Counted from the stretch's first letter, positions 1 through 12,130 are shown. The stretch: DNA of 64,000 bases from Carposina sasakii (GCA_014607495.2 CP053157.1:1550001-1614000); one strand, 5' to 3'. Program-made: numbers and translations. The notes: generated by a model not told the origin, from the sequence alone.

Positions 1-238
1 CAGTTTGCGAATTTGATAATTTGCGAATTTGACAATTTGCACCTAAAGGCTTGTTTCGCTAGCAAAAGAGCCGACCTTTGCTATAACCTAGCCCCAGAAT
101 CACACCGCAAACAAACCAAATAAGTTATCATTAGACAAGTTCACAGATACAACAGGCAAACTAATTATACAGATTTTTTTTATATCATATATGTAAAAAT
201 ATTACGCCTGCTGCCTACAGTTTTTCGCGCCAATTGGC
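1..238. other. AT-rich leader with a short degenerate tandem repeat
   Basis: The first 45 bases carry about two and a half imperfect units of a 17-mer reading tttgcgaatttgataat / ttgcgaatttgacaat. The rest is AT-rich with no feature I recognise. Confidence 0.4.
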
Positions 239-332
239 GTTTTCCCACTAGACGACACGATAACGACATGTCCACGACATTTCGTCATGTAGTATGGGGG
301 GCCGTATCGGTGTCGTGTCGTCTAGTGGAAAC
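239..332. mobile_element. small hairpin MITE-like element
   Basis: A perfect 15 bp inverted repeat, cactagacgacacga at 246-260 and its complement at 313-327, encloses about 52 bp. The outer bases (gttt...aaac) extend the similarity. There is no coding capacity. Size and symmetry fit a MITE or a truncated foldback element; no target duplication is clear. Confidence 0.5.
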
Positions 333-343
333 GAGCCATACTA

Positions 344-680
344 TACAGGATGTTTGTCCGTCGCCACCCTTAACTAAGGGTACGTACTCTATACATCAAA
401 TAAAGTAAGTTTATGCCAAAAAAATCTTGGAAAATTCATAGTGTCCAGTGTTTATGCTAGTTTTTTCATAGACAGATATTAATTATTTTTCGTGAGAAAT
501 ACTTGCTACACATGTCAATGTGCATTTATGCAGAAAAACGCAGTCTATTTACTTAACTTTGGACCGTAATATTTTGGAAACCAGACACTTCCCAGGTATG
601 CTTCCGTTGAGAAAAATGATCGTGATGATGAGGAGATTCCGTAGTTTTCGGGAACGTTGACGATCGAAAATCACCTGTAT
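344..680 (-). repeat. family A interspersed element (reverse orientation)
   Basis: This is the reverse complement of an ~370 bp element found eight times in the window. Consensus ends are tacagggtgatttttggtcg and caccctgta. Conserved inner blocks are ggaatctcctcatcatcacg and gatgtatagagtacgtaccc. The ends are bordered by TA, which suggests a non-autonomous DNA transposon. This copy has lost bases around its middle, next to the aatt stretch. Confidence 0.7.
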
Positions 681-2880
681 AATACATTTCAGCTTACAAA
701 CAAGCCGTGGTCGTGTTGTGAAAAAACGCCCATTTTAGATAGCTGATGCCAGTAAGTCCACCTCTACTCCATCCTAGCGCGCAATTTGCCCAGATCCAGT
801 CCTCAGCCAATGACTAGGTAATCACGTGGTAATTGGCCTTTAGTTGTCAACCAACACAGTTTACAATTTGGTCATTAGGTGCTATTAAATTGGGTGGGCA
901 CTAGACACCTAGATGCCTAGTTAATGATGAGCATTGTTAATTCGATAATATTATGAAAATCTGGGTATTGCTAGAAAAAATTAAAAAGGAGTTACAAAGG
1001 CGTTAGTTAAAAATAACAAAACTTTTCAAAGTTTTACCTGCAAGTAAAGACGGATTAACTTTACAAAGTGAAAGGTTTAAGGTTCCAGAATGCTTGAACT
1101 TTGACTGGTCAAATAGACAAGAGAGTAGGCAGAATTGTGCACATTACACACTCACTTACGAACAGTTTGGAAAACGTTTCCAAATCCAAGCCTACCTAGA
1201 TTCGTATGTATTCAATAATTTATTAAACGATATGAAAACAGACAACTTTTATAGACGAGTACTCGTACTGTACTAAACAAAAGGAATAAATAATACCTGC
1301 CAACATACACTGCCTGCAGCAAAATCCCACCTGCATTGTATTCATACAAATTCATGTTCAATTACTTTACCCAGTCATAATGAGAGACGGAAGAAAATCA
1401 TAGCAAACAAGAAACCAGAGAACCATCTCAAAAACCACATTCATCAACTGAAAAGCATTCAAATTACGTATGTATCACCATAGTAATAAAAATTGCGCTT
1501 CTCACATGGATGGCAGGCGTAATTTTGCGAGATTCGTGTAAACTCGGCCTGATTTTTCTTTGTTATGTTGAATTTATTTTGCCGGTAATTTGGATGTGTT
1601 GTGTATATATGAAATGGAAGCGTTGCTCACTTTTTAATCTGTGAAATTCGCGGTTATATCTACTCGTATATGTGGTTACGGCTGATTGAGGTTAGGTAAA
1701 CGCAATAACAATTCTGTAATAATAATGATAAAAACCCTGTTTTTTACATGTCATGTAATGAATTGTACGCCATTAGGCAAGTAGGCAGCAATCTTAACAT
1801 GAAACTAGAGGAATATGGAGTCAATATTCCTAATATTCGATCAAAGCCTTTATGCTTACTTATATATCTGTCACAGTTGGATCTGCGACGCCACCTATTT
1901 TCAATTTTTAGAGTTAGAAACGTCAAGTGAGCAGCTGTCACTGTCGCTTGGCCATGGATAAGACAGGGTGCTGAGGGAACACCAGGGAGCACCACCACAA
2001 TGGCCATATGGTCGGTTGAATTGAGCTGTGGATTATTCTTGTTGCGACTGTCTAGCTATGCACTGGTATCGATCAGCCGTCGTGTACTTGCCGCGTATCT
2101 ACGTTATCCGTTATAATCTTGGCAATCCTGTGTGTTAATACCGTGAAAGTATTTGTGAAACCTAATTGAAGTTCTCAACTACACGCTGCATTCTTTATTT
2201 TGGACCATTGGACCAACCTAACGCCATCGCCCACCTTCGCCCCATCTACGTTATATCTGTAATGAGTCCATAAAGTTCCCCACAAGCATCGAAGGCGTAA
2301 TTCATAGGAACATTTATAAAATAATTATTTCAGCGCCATAAAAACTTCCTAAAGTATTTAGGTGAAATTTCAAAATTTCATTGCAGTCATATATACAGTG
2401 TCGTTGCGCGGAACAGAGACAAAAGTCTGCTGTGATCGGTTCATACTGCGCTGTATAGGATACATTTACCATCGAAATTTCTCGAATATTTGTAGAGTGA
2501 CTCCACGTATTCCTCTATCTTCATGTTGTTAACATAGGACTTCATTTCAGAACGGGGCGCGGCGTCTTCCAATTTCACGCAATATTTGCTTTTATTGAAG
2601 CGAAGAGCGATACACATTACTGTATTCCTTTGCCCAATGGATTGAAATTAAAAAGAATATGTTTCTGCTCTGTTCTTTGAAATATTAGAATAGAGAAATG
2701 CAATAATAGATATTGCCAATTGAACGGATTTCATATTCACTACAATATTGGCGTTATATATCAAGATAAATCTCTTTTGTATCAATCAGCAACGTTCACT
2801 TTTTGTTGTAAATATTTTGTAGTAACATACCTTCTTTTTATAATTTGAATATTTCAATTTGGTTTTCATTACTATTCAAT
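681..2880. other. no recognised feature (2.2 kb)
   Basis: Only short frames of 60-90 codons occur (for example 1094-1276 +, 1744-2007 -). None has a domain I recognise or codon usage suggestive of a gene. No repeat family of this window is visible here. Confidence 0.5.
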
Positions 2881-2914
2881 ATATATATATATGTGTGTTG
2901 TGTGTGTGTGTGTA
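2878..2914. repeat. (TA)n(TG)n microsatellite
   Basis: A run of alternating TA followed by alternating TG, directly 5' of a Helitron-like fragment. Confidence 0.8.
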
Positions 2915-2919
2915 AATGT

Positions 2920-3070
2920 GATAATTTGTGAGAATGGATGTTTGGATGCTGGTTAGTCTCTCACGTTAATACTACTGAACGGATTTTGATGAAACTGTTC
3001 ACCTATGGAAATGGGAGTTATGTTCAGCAGTGACCTTAAAGGTTGAAATAATGATTATACATATATCCAC
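2920..3070 (+). mobile_element. Helitron-like fragment
   Basis: Contains gagaatggatgtttggatg and ctgaacggattttgatgaaa, blocks typical of the abundant short non-autonomous Helitron-like elements of Lepidoptera. Related copies lie near 15.3, 36.7, 55.3 and 58.0 kb. Both termini are lost. Confidence 0.45.
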
Positions 3071-3860
3071 GAAGCTCTGAATAAGTACTATTAAGGAGGA
3101 ATTGAAACTTATAGAGAATAAGTATAAAACACGGCTGGAAAATCACCCAAATGACTTGGCTACTGCGTTAGGTATTGTGTAGGTACTTCTGAATTTATAA
3201 GGAAAATGTGCAATACTTGCATTTTATATATACAGTTGTGTGTGTTACAAGATTTTATATACTTCGTTATATTATATTTGATGTTTACATATTGGAATTG
3301 TGCGTTACTGGTAGCTAACGCCCGCTTGTTCAATTTGTGCCCAAAAACCAGCAGTAGAGTCGCTCCTCATGAGTGTTTTTGATTCCAGTTTTTCCCGTTC
3401 CCATGGGAATTCCGAGAAACTATTTCTAATATGATGAATACGTCTTACAATAACATACAAAAATCAGTTTAAAATCAGCGATAGTCATTCAGGATAAAAC
3501 ATTACTCGTATGTGTAGATTTCCCACAAAAAACCTCAATGAACGCCTACATTCGAGTAATAAAAAAAACTGAACAATAACACACAATAGCATGACATAGG
3601 AGCCTATTACAGTGATATTTCCTATCATTACTGTGGGTAGCACTAATAGGTAGCGGGTTCGATTCCAATTAGCGTTGGAACCAGCGCGTCAGCTCGTGTC
3701 AGCGGCACGCGCTTCGCCAGCGAGATATTTGTAATTGGATTCCGTTAATCCACGATTTTTTTGTTGCGAAATTGTTTGAAAAAAAATCGATTTGTGAATT
3801 TTTCATTTGTAGGAAGTAATAAAAACTCTCTAAACAATCATCTTAAGATTAATATTCTTT
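3071..3860. other. mostly featureless; isolated B-box-like site
   Basis: At about 3652-3672 the sequence gcgggttcgattcc resembles a Pol III B box, but no A box or cloverleaf surrounds it. It may be a worn SINE head. I recognise nothing else here. Confidence 0.3.
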
Positions 3861-3925
3861 TATATGATACTTCCTCCGCATTAAAGGGCATTACACCCGT
3901 GTGAAGTCGGGGCGGATCCCTACAT
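3861..3925 (-). mobile_element. Helitron-like 3' fragment
   Basis: On the minus strand it reads ttcacacgggtgtaatgccc followed by a gcggaagaagta segment. This matches the 3' part of the Helitron-like element at 16,728-16,803. Confidence 0.45.
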
Positions 3926-4060
3926 ATATACGATTATATATCAGCTGCCTCTCATTCTGGTCATAGCTGGTCCTATACAGACTGGTTTACTATCGAAAAG
4001 GGTGTTAGACAGGGATTTGTAGCGTCACCGTGGCTATTCATTCAATCTATTCATAGACAG

Positions 4061-4258
4061 TTGTTGCAAGGTTTGAAAGACGATGATTGTGTTCTAAGAA
4101 TGAATGAGTTATTTATCAAATGCCTTCTCTATGCCGATGACATGGTTTTGCTTGCGTTTTCGGAGGAGGAGTTGCAGGAGATGGTAACAAAAATGCATGG
4201 ATCATTTGAAAGTAATGGGATGAAGATGAATGTAAGTAAGACGAAAGTGATGGTTTAA
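4061..4258 (+). pseudogene. LINE reverse transcriptase fragment with YADD box
   Basis: A 65-residue open stretch of a LINE reverse transcriptase. The catalytic YADD lies at residues 24-27 (context KCLLYADDMVLLAF). It is followed by an ELQEMV helix and the NVSKTKVMV segment, all standard order for palm motif C through to the thumb in non-LTR RTs. The methionine is only the first in the open stretch: homologous sequence continues upstream with GVRQG-like coding at about 4,000. A stop just after KVMV and a frame change to the next piece show that this copy cannot make a full enzyme. It would have copied LINE RNA at a nicked chromosomal target. Confidence 0.75.
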
Positions 4259-4309
4259 GAAAAGGATGAGGTAATAGCAGATTGCAAAATAATGATTGGC
4301 TAAGAAAAA

Positions 4310-4648
4310 TTGGATCAAGTGACTAAGTTTGTGTACCTGGAGACTTGGTTTACAAGGGATGGTAAGCATGACAAAGATATTGTAAGGAGAGTGAATGCTG
4401 GGAATCGGGTGAATGAGGCACTTAATTCTTTTATGAGTAACCAGAAAGTGTCGCAAGCGGCACGTCTGGCTGTTCATGGAGGTGTTTTGGTGCCGACTCT
4501 TATGTATGGAAGTGAAAGTTGGGTATGGCAGAAACCAAAATACCAAAGTACAGTGAATGCAGTGGAAATAAGAGCATTGAGAAGTTTGTGTGGAGTCACT
4601 TTGAAAGATAAGAAAAGAACTGATCAGAAAGAAGTGTGGTATAAATGA
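4310..4648 (+). pseudogene. LINE RT connection/C-terminal fragment
   Basis: This continues the LINE open reading frame in a new frame. Residues run through FVYLETWFTRDGK, RRVNAGNRVNEAL, VLVPTLMYGSESWVW and VEIRALRSLCGV, a block conserved after the RT palm in this group of arthropod LINEs. Downstream to about 4,895 the reading continues with stops and shifts through RGRPRRAF-like and AYPSRKEA-like codons. It is a decayed copy with no independent function expected. Confidence 0.75.
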
Positions 4649-5143
4649 GGACGTGGTGACGAAGATTATGAAGGGTATGGGAGAGTGGATGGAAGGGTTG
4701 TAAGGGGAAGACCTCGCCGAGCCTTCACCGATCAAATTGATGAAATTCTAGAGAAAGGTCAGGTCAAGAGTACTCTAAACCGACGACCGTGCATGTAGAA
4801 TATCATGAAAGTAGATGAAGCGAAAGAGGCGTGTCAGGATCGTAGCAAATGGAGATCCGTAATCTCTGCCTACCCCTCCAGGAAAGAGGCGTGATTTTTA
4901 TGTATGCCTCTCATTCAGTGCATGTCATAAGAGTCGACTAAGCTCGGGTATTCTCTCAGGCGATAAGCTAGCAGCTTGTCACTAATCATCCAGATCTATC
5001 CTCGATTAGGTCAGCGTGGGTGTGGAATCTGCTCTATGTCCTGTAGCTCTGGCCATCCTATTTCAAACAAATAGTCTTGTCTATATATAGGTATGTGTCC
5101 AGCAGTGGAATGCAATAGGCTGATGATGATGATGATGATGATA

Positions 5144-6439
5144 TATGTGTATATATGAATGTATGAGGAATTTGTCATGTTTTACTATTTCAATACCACC
5201 AATTTGACCAAGCCTAAAATATTGTACCTAATTCATCTATATGTTGATTATGTATAATGACTTTTCGAAACCATTTCGAGTTAAAATCGTAAATCCAATT
5301 TTCCGTTCATATTAATTTTAAATTCTTTATACCTAGTATTTATTTAGCACGGCTAATATTCGTAGAGCAATTTTACGCATTAACAAAACATAATAATTAA
5401 CAACATAGCAAGATGACCTTCCAAAAATCCGCCCGGAAAATACGTTGGGTCCAAGAATTTAGCAGATTCTCTGCCCTAAGATATACGAGCTCAGTTCGTA
5501 GCAGAGGCTACATTAAGCACAATTTATATATCTCCGATGTTAGCTTATCACTAACGCAGTAAATTAGCAATTTATTTGCGTTGCCCTTTCTCGGGGCTAT
5601 AAGACAGCTATTAAACGGCTAAAACATGTCGGTGAAAAATTATTATTTTGAGTTTAGAATGGATAACGTGCGTGGATCATTACATAATAATAAAATAATT
5701 TAGTTTTTACAAGTAGTACATAATTAGCTCCTCTGTGAACGGCCTATTTGACCATTATTTGACATACAAATTATATTTTTTAAGACTTCTTGACAACCTG
5801 AATTGTCAAGTTAAAATATAATTAGTAGACAATGATTAGATTAATTCATTATTAGAATAATGACAGAAGGACATAAGGTTAAAAACAAAACAACTGAAGC
5901 TAGAAACGTAATATTTGGACCATGGCTTTTTTTGTTCGTGAACAGGGAGTTCCCGAAATTTCCAAAACAACGGGTATTGTAAAATCTACGCAGACAAAAC
6001 AATCATCGGCCGCTAGATTATATAGGTATACTGTTTATAATATTTATAGGATTTGCATAACAAATTCCAATTTGTACACAAGTTCTTAGCACCTAAGCAA
6101 GTCCATTAAATAAAGGTATTAAAACTGCCCTTTCTTTATTTTCTTTTATGAATGGAAGTCTTATAATCTACCTCGCGGCGGTATTAGTAGGGCAGGCGCG
6201 GGGTAACGGTTATGGTATATTTACCCCCCTATATTTACCCCCTAAACCGTGGGATTATGTGCGGATGAGCGTTCACTGCTTTCTATTATATTTATGCTTT
6301 GCTAGTATTGTTTGTGATGTGTAGGAAAACTGTTGCTTTTACAAGTACACGTAAGTTATTAAATAATCTCGATTTTTGTGAAGTAAATATAAGATATACC
6401 TAAAGACTACTGTGTATGTAACTAGCATAACATATAATA
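5144..6439. other. AT-rich stretch without recognised genes
   Basis: A short tandem doublet built on tatatttacccccc occurs near 6,215-6,245. Otherwise it is unique-looking AT-rich DNA. Confidence 0.45.
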
Positions 6440-6620
6440 ACACTCATTATTTTATTTTTTATTTTATTTTTATTATTTTCATGAGACACAAACAGTACTA
6501 TTAACACAAATATATTTACAATACATAAGTAGCACATACACTAGCAAAGTGTCTACCAATAAAAATACAGAAAAAAAAAATGAAGCTCCAACCTAACACA
6601 TCAGACTTAAAGGATTATCT
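6440..6620 (-). repeat. retroelement 3' tail (T-rich on + strand)
   Basis: The run of tttattttttattttattt followed by catgagacacaaacagtac reads, on the minus strand, as an A-rich retroelement terminus. The element's body is not recognisable. Confidence 0.3.
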
Positions 6621-6678
6621 ACGGTAGGGTAAGCTTACCGATGGCAACATAAGTATATTATAGCATTTATATAACAAT

Positions 6679-6931
6679 CATCATCATCATCAGCCACATA
6701 GTCGATTGCTGAACACACCTTCCCCAATAACGTCTACTGCGATCTCTTGGAAGCGGCACTCTATTTTCTATGCTGATACGGAGCTTCACTACCTAATGAA
6801 TACTCGCATTTTAGCTGTATTTTCTTTCGTCCTATAGCTTTCAAAATCCCCCCTATAGCTACTGCCTTATGGCGTACCGTGGAGGAGGCCAGCAGTGGAC
6901 TGCAATAGGACGACGACGACGACGACGTACT
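6679..6931. repeat. two RTE-type 3' tails in opposite orientation, with (GAC)n
   Basis: A minus-strand tail starts with the catcatcatcatcagcc signature at 6,680. A plus-strand tail reads gaggccagcagtggactgca at 6,885-6,905 and runs into a (GAC)n microsatellite (6,908-6,928). The short open frames across this stretch are by-products. Confidence 0.55.
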
Positions 6932-7247
6932 GTAAAGAAAACCAAAAAGAAGCAACAATCTTACTTAGCTAGAAATCGAACGCTGCCTTTCATTGACTAT
7001 CCTAGCATTTCGCCACAAAACCATCTGATCGTGTGTTGTATAGAGTCTGAGCAGAGTAACCCCAATTTAATAGTTCGTTACCATGGTAACCGCATATAAC
7101 AATTAATGAACCGCACAAGCTCAGTAATCCAGGGCCTGTAATTAAATAACTACGGAACCTTTGGATCGGACCCGAGTTAGGGTCAGTACATAATGGAACA
7201 TATCGGTTTTTGGCTTGAGTTTACAAGAAGTGGTTAGGTAGTACCTA
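6932..7247. other. nothing recognised
   Basis: No repeat family, RNA gene or plausible exon is visible between the RTE tail and the MITE. Confidence 0.4.
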
Positions 7248-7670
7248 TACAGAGTGTGGGTGGCAGCCAGACAAATACTGAAATGCTGAACAAGTACCAT
7301 TGTGTTGAGTACGACAGTGTTATTACTCGCAGGAATGTATTTTTGATTTGATTATAAGTAATCTTTGCTCTCCGCGCCAATTGTGTCGGGCGATCCTGTG
7401 ACTAATTAAATGGGCTTATTGGTTATTGTGTGATACATTGCAGTTTTTTTTATCACTTGTGACACTCCATAAGGGTTGATCAGTAAATTGAATTTTTTTG
7501 AAGATAACTTTTTTGAAAATCATATTTTGGTTCAAATTTTATTTTTAAGTCATTTTATAAGGCCTAATTAACAAACTTAACTAATTTTTCCTGAAAATAT
7601 GAAAAAAAAGTCGGATCGTGATCTGAAGTCATGGTATCAATATTTGCCTGGCTGTCACAAACACCCTGTA
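7248..7670 (+). mobile_element. family G MITE (gcctggctgtcac termini)
   Basis: Inverted ends read gtgggtggcagccagacaaa at the left and tttgcctggctgtcacaaac at the right, flanked by TA. A second full copy is at 16,250-16,720 in the opposite internal orientation, and a partial one is at 49,200-49,322. It is non-coding and AT-rich inside. TA flanks suggest a Tc1/mariner-type mobiliser; that is inference. Confidence 0.65.
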
Positions 7671-8090
7671 CCTATACCTATAGATATTAGGTACATACCG
7701 TGGCATTTTTTTTTCTTAAACTTTGGTTTCCTAGTATAGCGGTGCCATGATATAGCGGTAACTAATTCGAAAATACGCCCTCTTTAGGGTGCCGACATCT
7801 AAAAAGCTCGCTCAAGACCGCTATCTGACGTCAGCACTACCCTAGGAAAGCATGGCTTAATTTCAAAAAGGTAATAAGTCATTGGCTATTAGTGATTTGG
7901 TTGTTAAATTATTAAAGTATGTATTAACATGGGGCACTGGGCAATGCTTCTATAGAATAGAAAGTAAGTAGTATTAATAAGTACTTAGATATAAGTGGTG
8001 GGGGACAAGAGTCACGCATAAACCACCCAGGGATTATGTGACCCTTCATTAAAATTGTAAAAAAAACTATATTAAAAAAAAAAAAAAAAC
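7671..8090. other. no gene; ends in an A-run
   Basis: The stretch ends in an A-run (about 8,073-8,089) directly against a family E copy. This suggests a retroposed 3' end or simply a homopolymer. Confidence 0.35.
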
Positions 8091-8341
8091 AGTTGTGTGT
8101 TCCCAAAATGGGGCAGCTAGAACTGCATGATCAAGAAAGAAATTCTACAGCCACGTTTACTGTAGCGGGGCCAGAAGTACAAGATCTAGTAGGTACATAC
8201 ATAGTAGGTGAGATCTAGTAGAGAACTGGCTAAGTTAATCGCCAGAAAGGACGCCCCTATATGTCTTAGTCGACGCCTTACGACATGCACGGAAGGAGAT
8301 GCAGCTGATGTACTCTAGTGAAGCCCTGCATCAGCACAGGA
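8091..8341 (-). repeat. family E short interspersed element
   Basis: A near-complete copy. On the plus strand it reads from gtgtgttcccaaaatggggc through ttagtcgacgccttacgaca to gatgcagctgatgtactcta and the gcatcagcacagg end. More than twelve copies, intact or partial, lie in the window in both orientations. I see no A/B-box pair or coding potential, so the mobiliser is unknown. Confidence 0.65.
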
Positions 8342-9197
8342 ATAACCAACATTTACTCATGACAATATTCATTTATTTCAACGACCAAGTTTAACCACAA
8401 TATTAATTATCATACTGTTATAATGAGGATACAGGTAAATGATAAATAGCTTACAATTTCAACTACAACAAATTTCCATTAGCTAGGTACCTTAAGAACT
8501 ATCAACATAAATTAATTCCCGTCATCACAGTTCCCGACAATAATCCCTAAAGCCTAATTTCCGTACATTCGCACCCCATTAGGTACCTTTTCATCCCTGT
8601 ACGAACCAACCTTATTACTACAGCATACGGTTGAAAATAAACGGTTGGTAAAGTAAAGATGTAGCAATTCTGCCAAAACATTAGCTAGTACAGTTGTGTA
8701 CGCACCTTAACAGTGAAAGACGGCGGTCAGTGTCCTATCAGTTGCGTTTTGAAATGACAACGTTTACGTTACAAACATAAATTGAACTTTATTTGTTGTG
8801 CTTTAGAGGTGTATACGAATTTTGAAACTTGATAAATTCAGTAAAGTTGTGTGGTAAGTTTGAGTGGGGACAGCTGTTTAGCGTTATACGCTCTGGCCAG
8901 GCTATATGTGTAAAAATCAAAATAAAAAAGCAATGAACATATTGAGGCGCACTATTAAACAGCTTAACAATAATGTTCGCTTTTAACAAATTTCATATAC
9001 CTAGGTAAAACGAAAATTTATACTTCTGTGCTAGCATTTGGCTTGAGTCAATATTCTGAGTAAAAACCTCATAGTTAGCTACATCGATTGCATATGATAT
9101 ATTTAGAACATTATCTAGTTAATTAGGTATGTATTTTTGCCTTTTAAGTGTCTTTAGGTACAGCATTTGTAATAGAGAATGTAATAAGGGCATTTAT
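8342..9197. other. nothing recognised
   Basis: AT-rich, with one short minus-strand frame (8,789-8,989) lacking any recognisable domain. Confidence 0.4.
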
Positions 9198-9435
9198 GGA
9201 TGATTCTCATTAGAGCGGGACAGGGCACGGATTAAAAACATTACATACATTTTCCGACCCCGTGCAACAAACGTGGTGTAGACGAGCGTCGAGCGGGTCC
9301 GGACGGGACACGGATAATGCACTGTGTAATATAAATTTCTTCACACAAAATGTATGTAACGTTTCTAATCCGTGCCCCGTTTGGGCCACGTACACGGCCC
9401 GCCCAGGGCACAGCCCGCTCTAATGAGAATCATCC
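9198..9435. mobile_element. MITE with perfect 22 bp terminal inverted repeats
   Basis: The left end at 9,198-9,219 starts ggatgattctcattagagcg and is the exact complement of the right end at 9,414-9,435. Similarity continues inward (ggcacggatt and aatccgtgcc; acatacatttt and aaaatgtatgt). The interior is unusually GC-rich for this region and non-coding. Flanks share only a few bases (TTAT-like), so the duplication length is uncertain. Confidence 0.75.
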
Positions 9436-9785
9436 CTTATAAAGAGGTACGAGTATCCCTGCCAACGCGTACGCAGTGATGTTGGTACTTCAATCTGTCA
9501 GCAACTATTAGCAGGGCCATTCTAATCTTGTGCTGTGGTGGATGGGACACGGTAGCAATTCCCCCGGTTTCGAATTACAGCTGAAATGGCCCTTTAGGTG
9601 CTTTCGGTTTATTAGTGGGTCGTATTGGTGCTTCACTGTGGTCGTTAATTGCTTGCAATTGCGTGGTCAAGATATTGAATAAATATCGTGTCTTTTGTAC
9701 AGCCAAATGGAATCTATATAAAGAAATATTTCTTTCTTCAGATTGTTTTTAAATAAAATAGAAATTGTGAAAACAAATTGAAGGT
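9436..9785. other. nothing recognised
   Basis: Unique-looking DNA with no frame or repeat I can name. Confidence 0.4.
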
Positions 9786-9850
9786 TTCTTCTTCTTCTTC
9801 TTCAGCCTATTGCATTCCACTGCTGGACGTAGACCTCCTCCAGGTTTATT
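9786..9850 (-). repeat. RTE-type 3' tail with (CTT)n
   Basis: Reads ttcttcttcttcttcagcc then attgcattccactgctggac: the RTE-type terminus in reverse orientation, with the tail motif changed to CTT. The following bases to about 9,980 may be its worn 3' end. Confidence 0.55.
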
Positions 9851-10974
9851 GAAGTTTTAATCCACGCAAATTGCCACCGAGACCAAGGAGGCTCGAAGAC
9901 CTGGAGATGTACCTTCCGGAAGGACAGGAGAAGGTTACGATTGCGATGTATGGTCTGAAAGTCCTTTGCCCAGCTATGGGTAACAATACAGGCTTATTTA
10001 GTTTGCTTGGTATTTTTGGCTAAATATATAAAAAGAAATCACATAGCCATAAGAAGTTTGAAATTAGCAATAAATTGTTCTGAGAATATAAATTAATCAA
10101 TTTAGAAACTGACCTTTTCTCTACGTACCCCCTCCTTCTCTCTTCCCCCTCCAGACTTTCTTCTGTACAAACAAATAACTAAAGATACGTAGTATTTTCT
10201 ATTGAAAAAAAAACATAAATCCATTGTGAAAACTGAAACACAATGAACTGACAATATACCGGAATTTACAAAAGGAGCGAGAATCAAAAGATTCCCTTTA
10301 TCTCGGAGAAAATGTCCTCAGATCATTCATGGTGCTCAACTTAAAAATAAGTGACAATTTCATGAAAGCAATATCTGTCAACTTTTTCTTTTGTCCGCAC
10401 CCGAGCTCTAGCTATTTTAAAATGAAAATCATATTTTAGAAATTCTCTCCTATGCAAGTTCAAAGAAAATATTAAAAAATATTTCTCAGTCGATCATGTA
10501 GTCTGACAACGATTCGCCCCCTAATATAATAATATCTAATACTAGCAAACGATGCAAATATGGCAAAAAGTGTGCCATTTTCGCTGGTCCGTGTTGACAA
10601 CATGTACCTATATGTTCTTATTATTTTTAAAACCATTTATCGCATTTTAAAATTCCTTTATGTACTTAAGGCAGGTCTCCAGTATCAATGCCAATATAGT
10701 GTCATGATATGACATTCTTAATTGAAATCGTTGATAATATTAGTTACTTGACATTTTCCCGAAAAACCAGGTCTAGATTTCGGTTAATCTACTTCTCCTT
10801 AAGTAATATAACGATATTTTAGCCGGGATAAAGTGGAAATTTGATGAGGAGCGTAATGGTTCGGCTGCCTAACGAACCGGCACGTCAAGCTCTCTGACTC
10901 TATTCTGAGGCCTGTTGGATGTATAAACTGACGATGTGGCATTTATTTCATGAATACATTCAAGTCCTTACGGG
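9851..10974. other. no gene; one pyrimidine tract
   Basis: A pyrimidine-rich run ending in CCAG at about 10,114-10,155 resembles a 3' splice site, but no open exon-like frame follows on the plus strand. The rest is featureless. Confidence 0.35.
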
Positions 10975-11190
10975 CTTCAGTAGAATACATCAGCTGCATC
11001 TCCTTCCATGCATGTCGTAAGAGTCGACTGAGGAACTTTGACATTTTCTTATACGATAAGCCAGCAACTTGTCACTGATGACCATCTGTCAACGCTATGC
11101 TACGCGTGGCTGAGAGGATCATCAGGATCTTGTAGTACTGGCTACCCCTTTAAGGGAACACAGCTGTGGGTGTGTTTTGTATGTATATCA
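10975..11190 (+). repeat. family E short interspersed element
   Basis: Contains catcagctgcatctccttcc, gtaagagtcgactgagg and the terminal aagggaacacagctgtgggt. A full-length-like copy in the sense taken as plus. Confidence 0.6.
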
Positions 11191-12000
11191 TAAAGTACAG
11201 CTTATGATAGATACCTATTTGGAGTTGGGCAGAAACATTTTCCCATTATATTCGTTGGCGATCGCTAGACTGTTGTATTTGTGCCTAAAAACGGTGATAG
11301 GCTCAGGCTAAGAGTGACTGTTCTACCCAATCTCAAAATACTGTTTCAAAGCGCAATTTAATTGTATACGCCCGTTTTCCAATCGTCGATAAAGCGCACA
11401 TCATTTGATCTACGAGTAGTTAAATCTAAGCCGCATTCATGGTACTAATCAATACCCAGCACATAAATTAACTCCAATTTAAAAACACTTACGAAACCAC
11501 AAAGTAATTCAATCGTAAAACTTTCGACTTACCGCATTCATTTTAACACAAAAAGGAATCAGAACAATTCGACCCCCAAAAAAGTGCCCTATCCATAATT
11601 CATCCAAGTTTTTGTCCCGCAAAAAAGTCGCCACGTACTTTTTATGATGACTTTTTCTTGGAGCAATACCGACATTCACCACTTTGCTTAAGTGTCCATG
11701 TAATGCAGGCGGGGCCTGCGGAACCCCACTTTCTCGTTAAATTTCATTAGCACGGGGGCCTTGAGCGCGGCTTGTGCAGACTTGCTACCAACTGATTATA
11801 ATTGGCTTTAATTTTACATTTACTTAAAGTGTTACATATTACAAAATAATTTAAAATGTTCAAGCTAATTATTGCCTAAATTTGACAGATATTCCACACA
11901 TTTTTCTATCATATGTCAGCTTTAACCAGTGTCTAACTTTAGATGCAGTTTTGTTATAATACCTACCGAGAGATTTTACCTAGTCCTGTTCACTGAAGGA
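11191..12000. other. nothing recognised
   Basis: A somewhat GC-richer patch at 11,700-11,780 has no open frame of note. Confidence 0.35.
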
Positions 12001-12130
12001 GTTTCGCGTTCAGATTATTAGGATCCTGTAAAAATTAGGATGGTCAACAGACCTCCTATAGGTATACCATAGCCCTAAGTAGTTTTAAGTTAGTTATAGA
12101 TATTCTAAATTTTCTATGATCCGGTTGTTG
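12001..12130 (+). repeat. LINE 3'-UTR fragment
   Basis: Contains agccctaagtagttttaagt followed by tagttatagatattc. The same 3' sequence follows the LINE coding end at 25,590-25,660. Confidence 0.4.

Larger units (their letters stand above)
3940..5143 (+). mobile_element. LINE (non-LTR retrotransposon) 3' remnant
   Basis: A 5'-truncated LINE in sense orientation. It runs from an RT segment (IEKGVRQG-like, near 3,985-4,010) through the YADD box and a thumb/connection region, and ends in ccagcagtggaatgcaatag followed by a (TGA)n tail at 5,120-5,143. A family E-like segment lies in its 3' end (about 4,918-5,080). The arrangement is typical of arthropod RTE-like or related LINEs; I cannot fix the clade by eye. 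Frames are broken by stops and shifts. Confidence 0.8.

Noticed and set aside
4202..4735. 177-codon minus-strand open frame
   Set aside because: It is the antisense of the LINE RT coding sequence; the sense strand carries the YADD and downstream LINE motifs.
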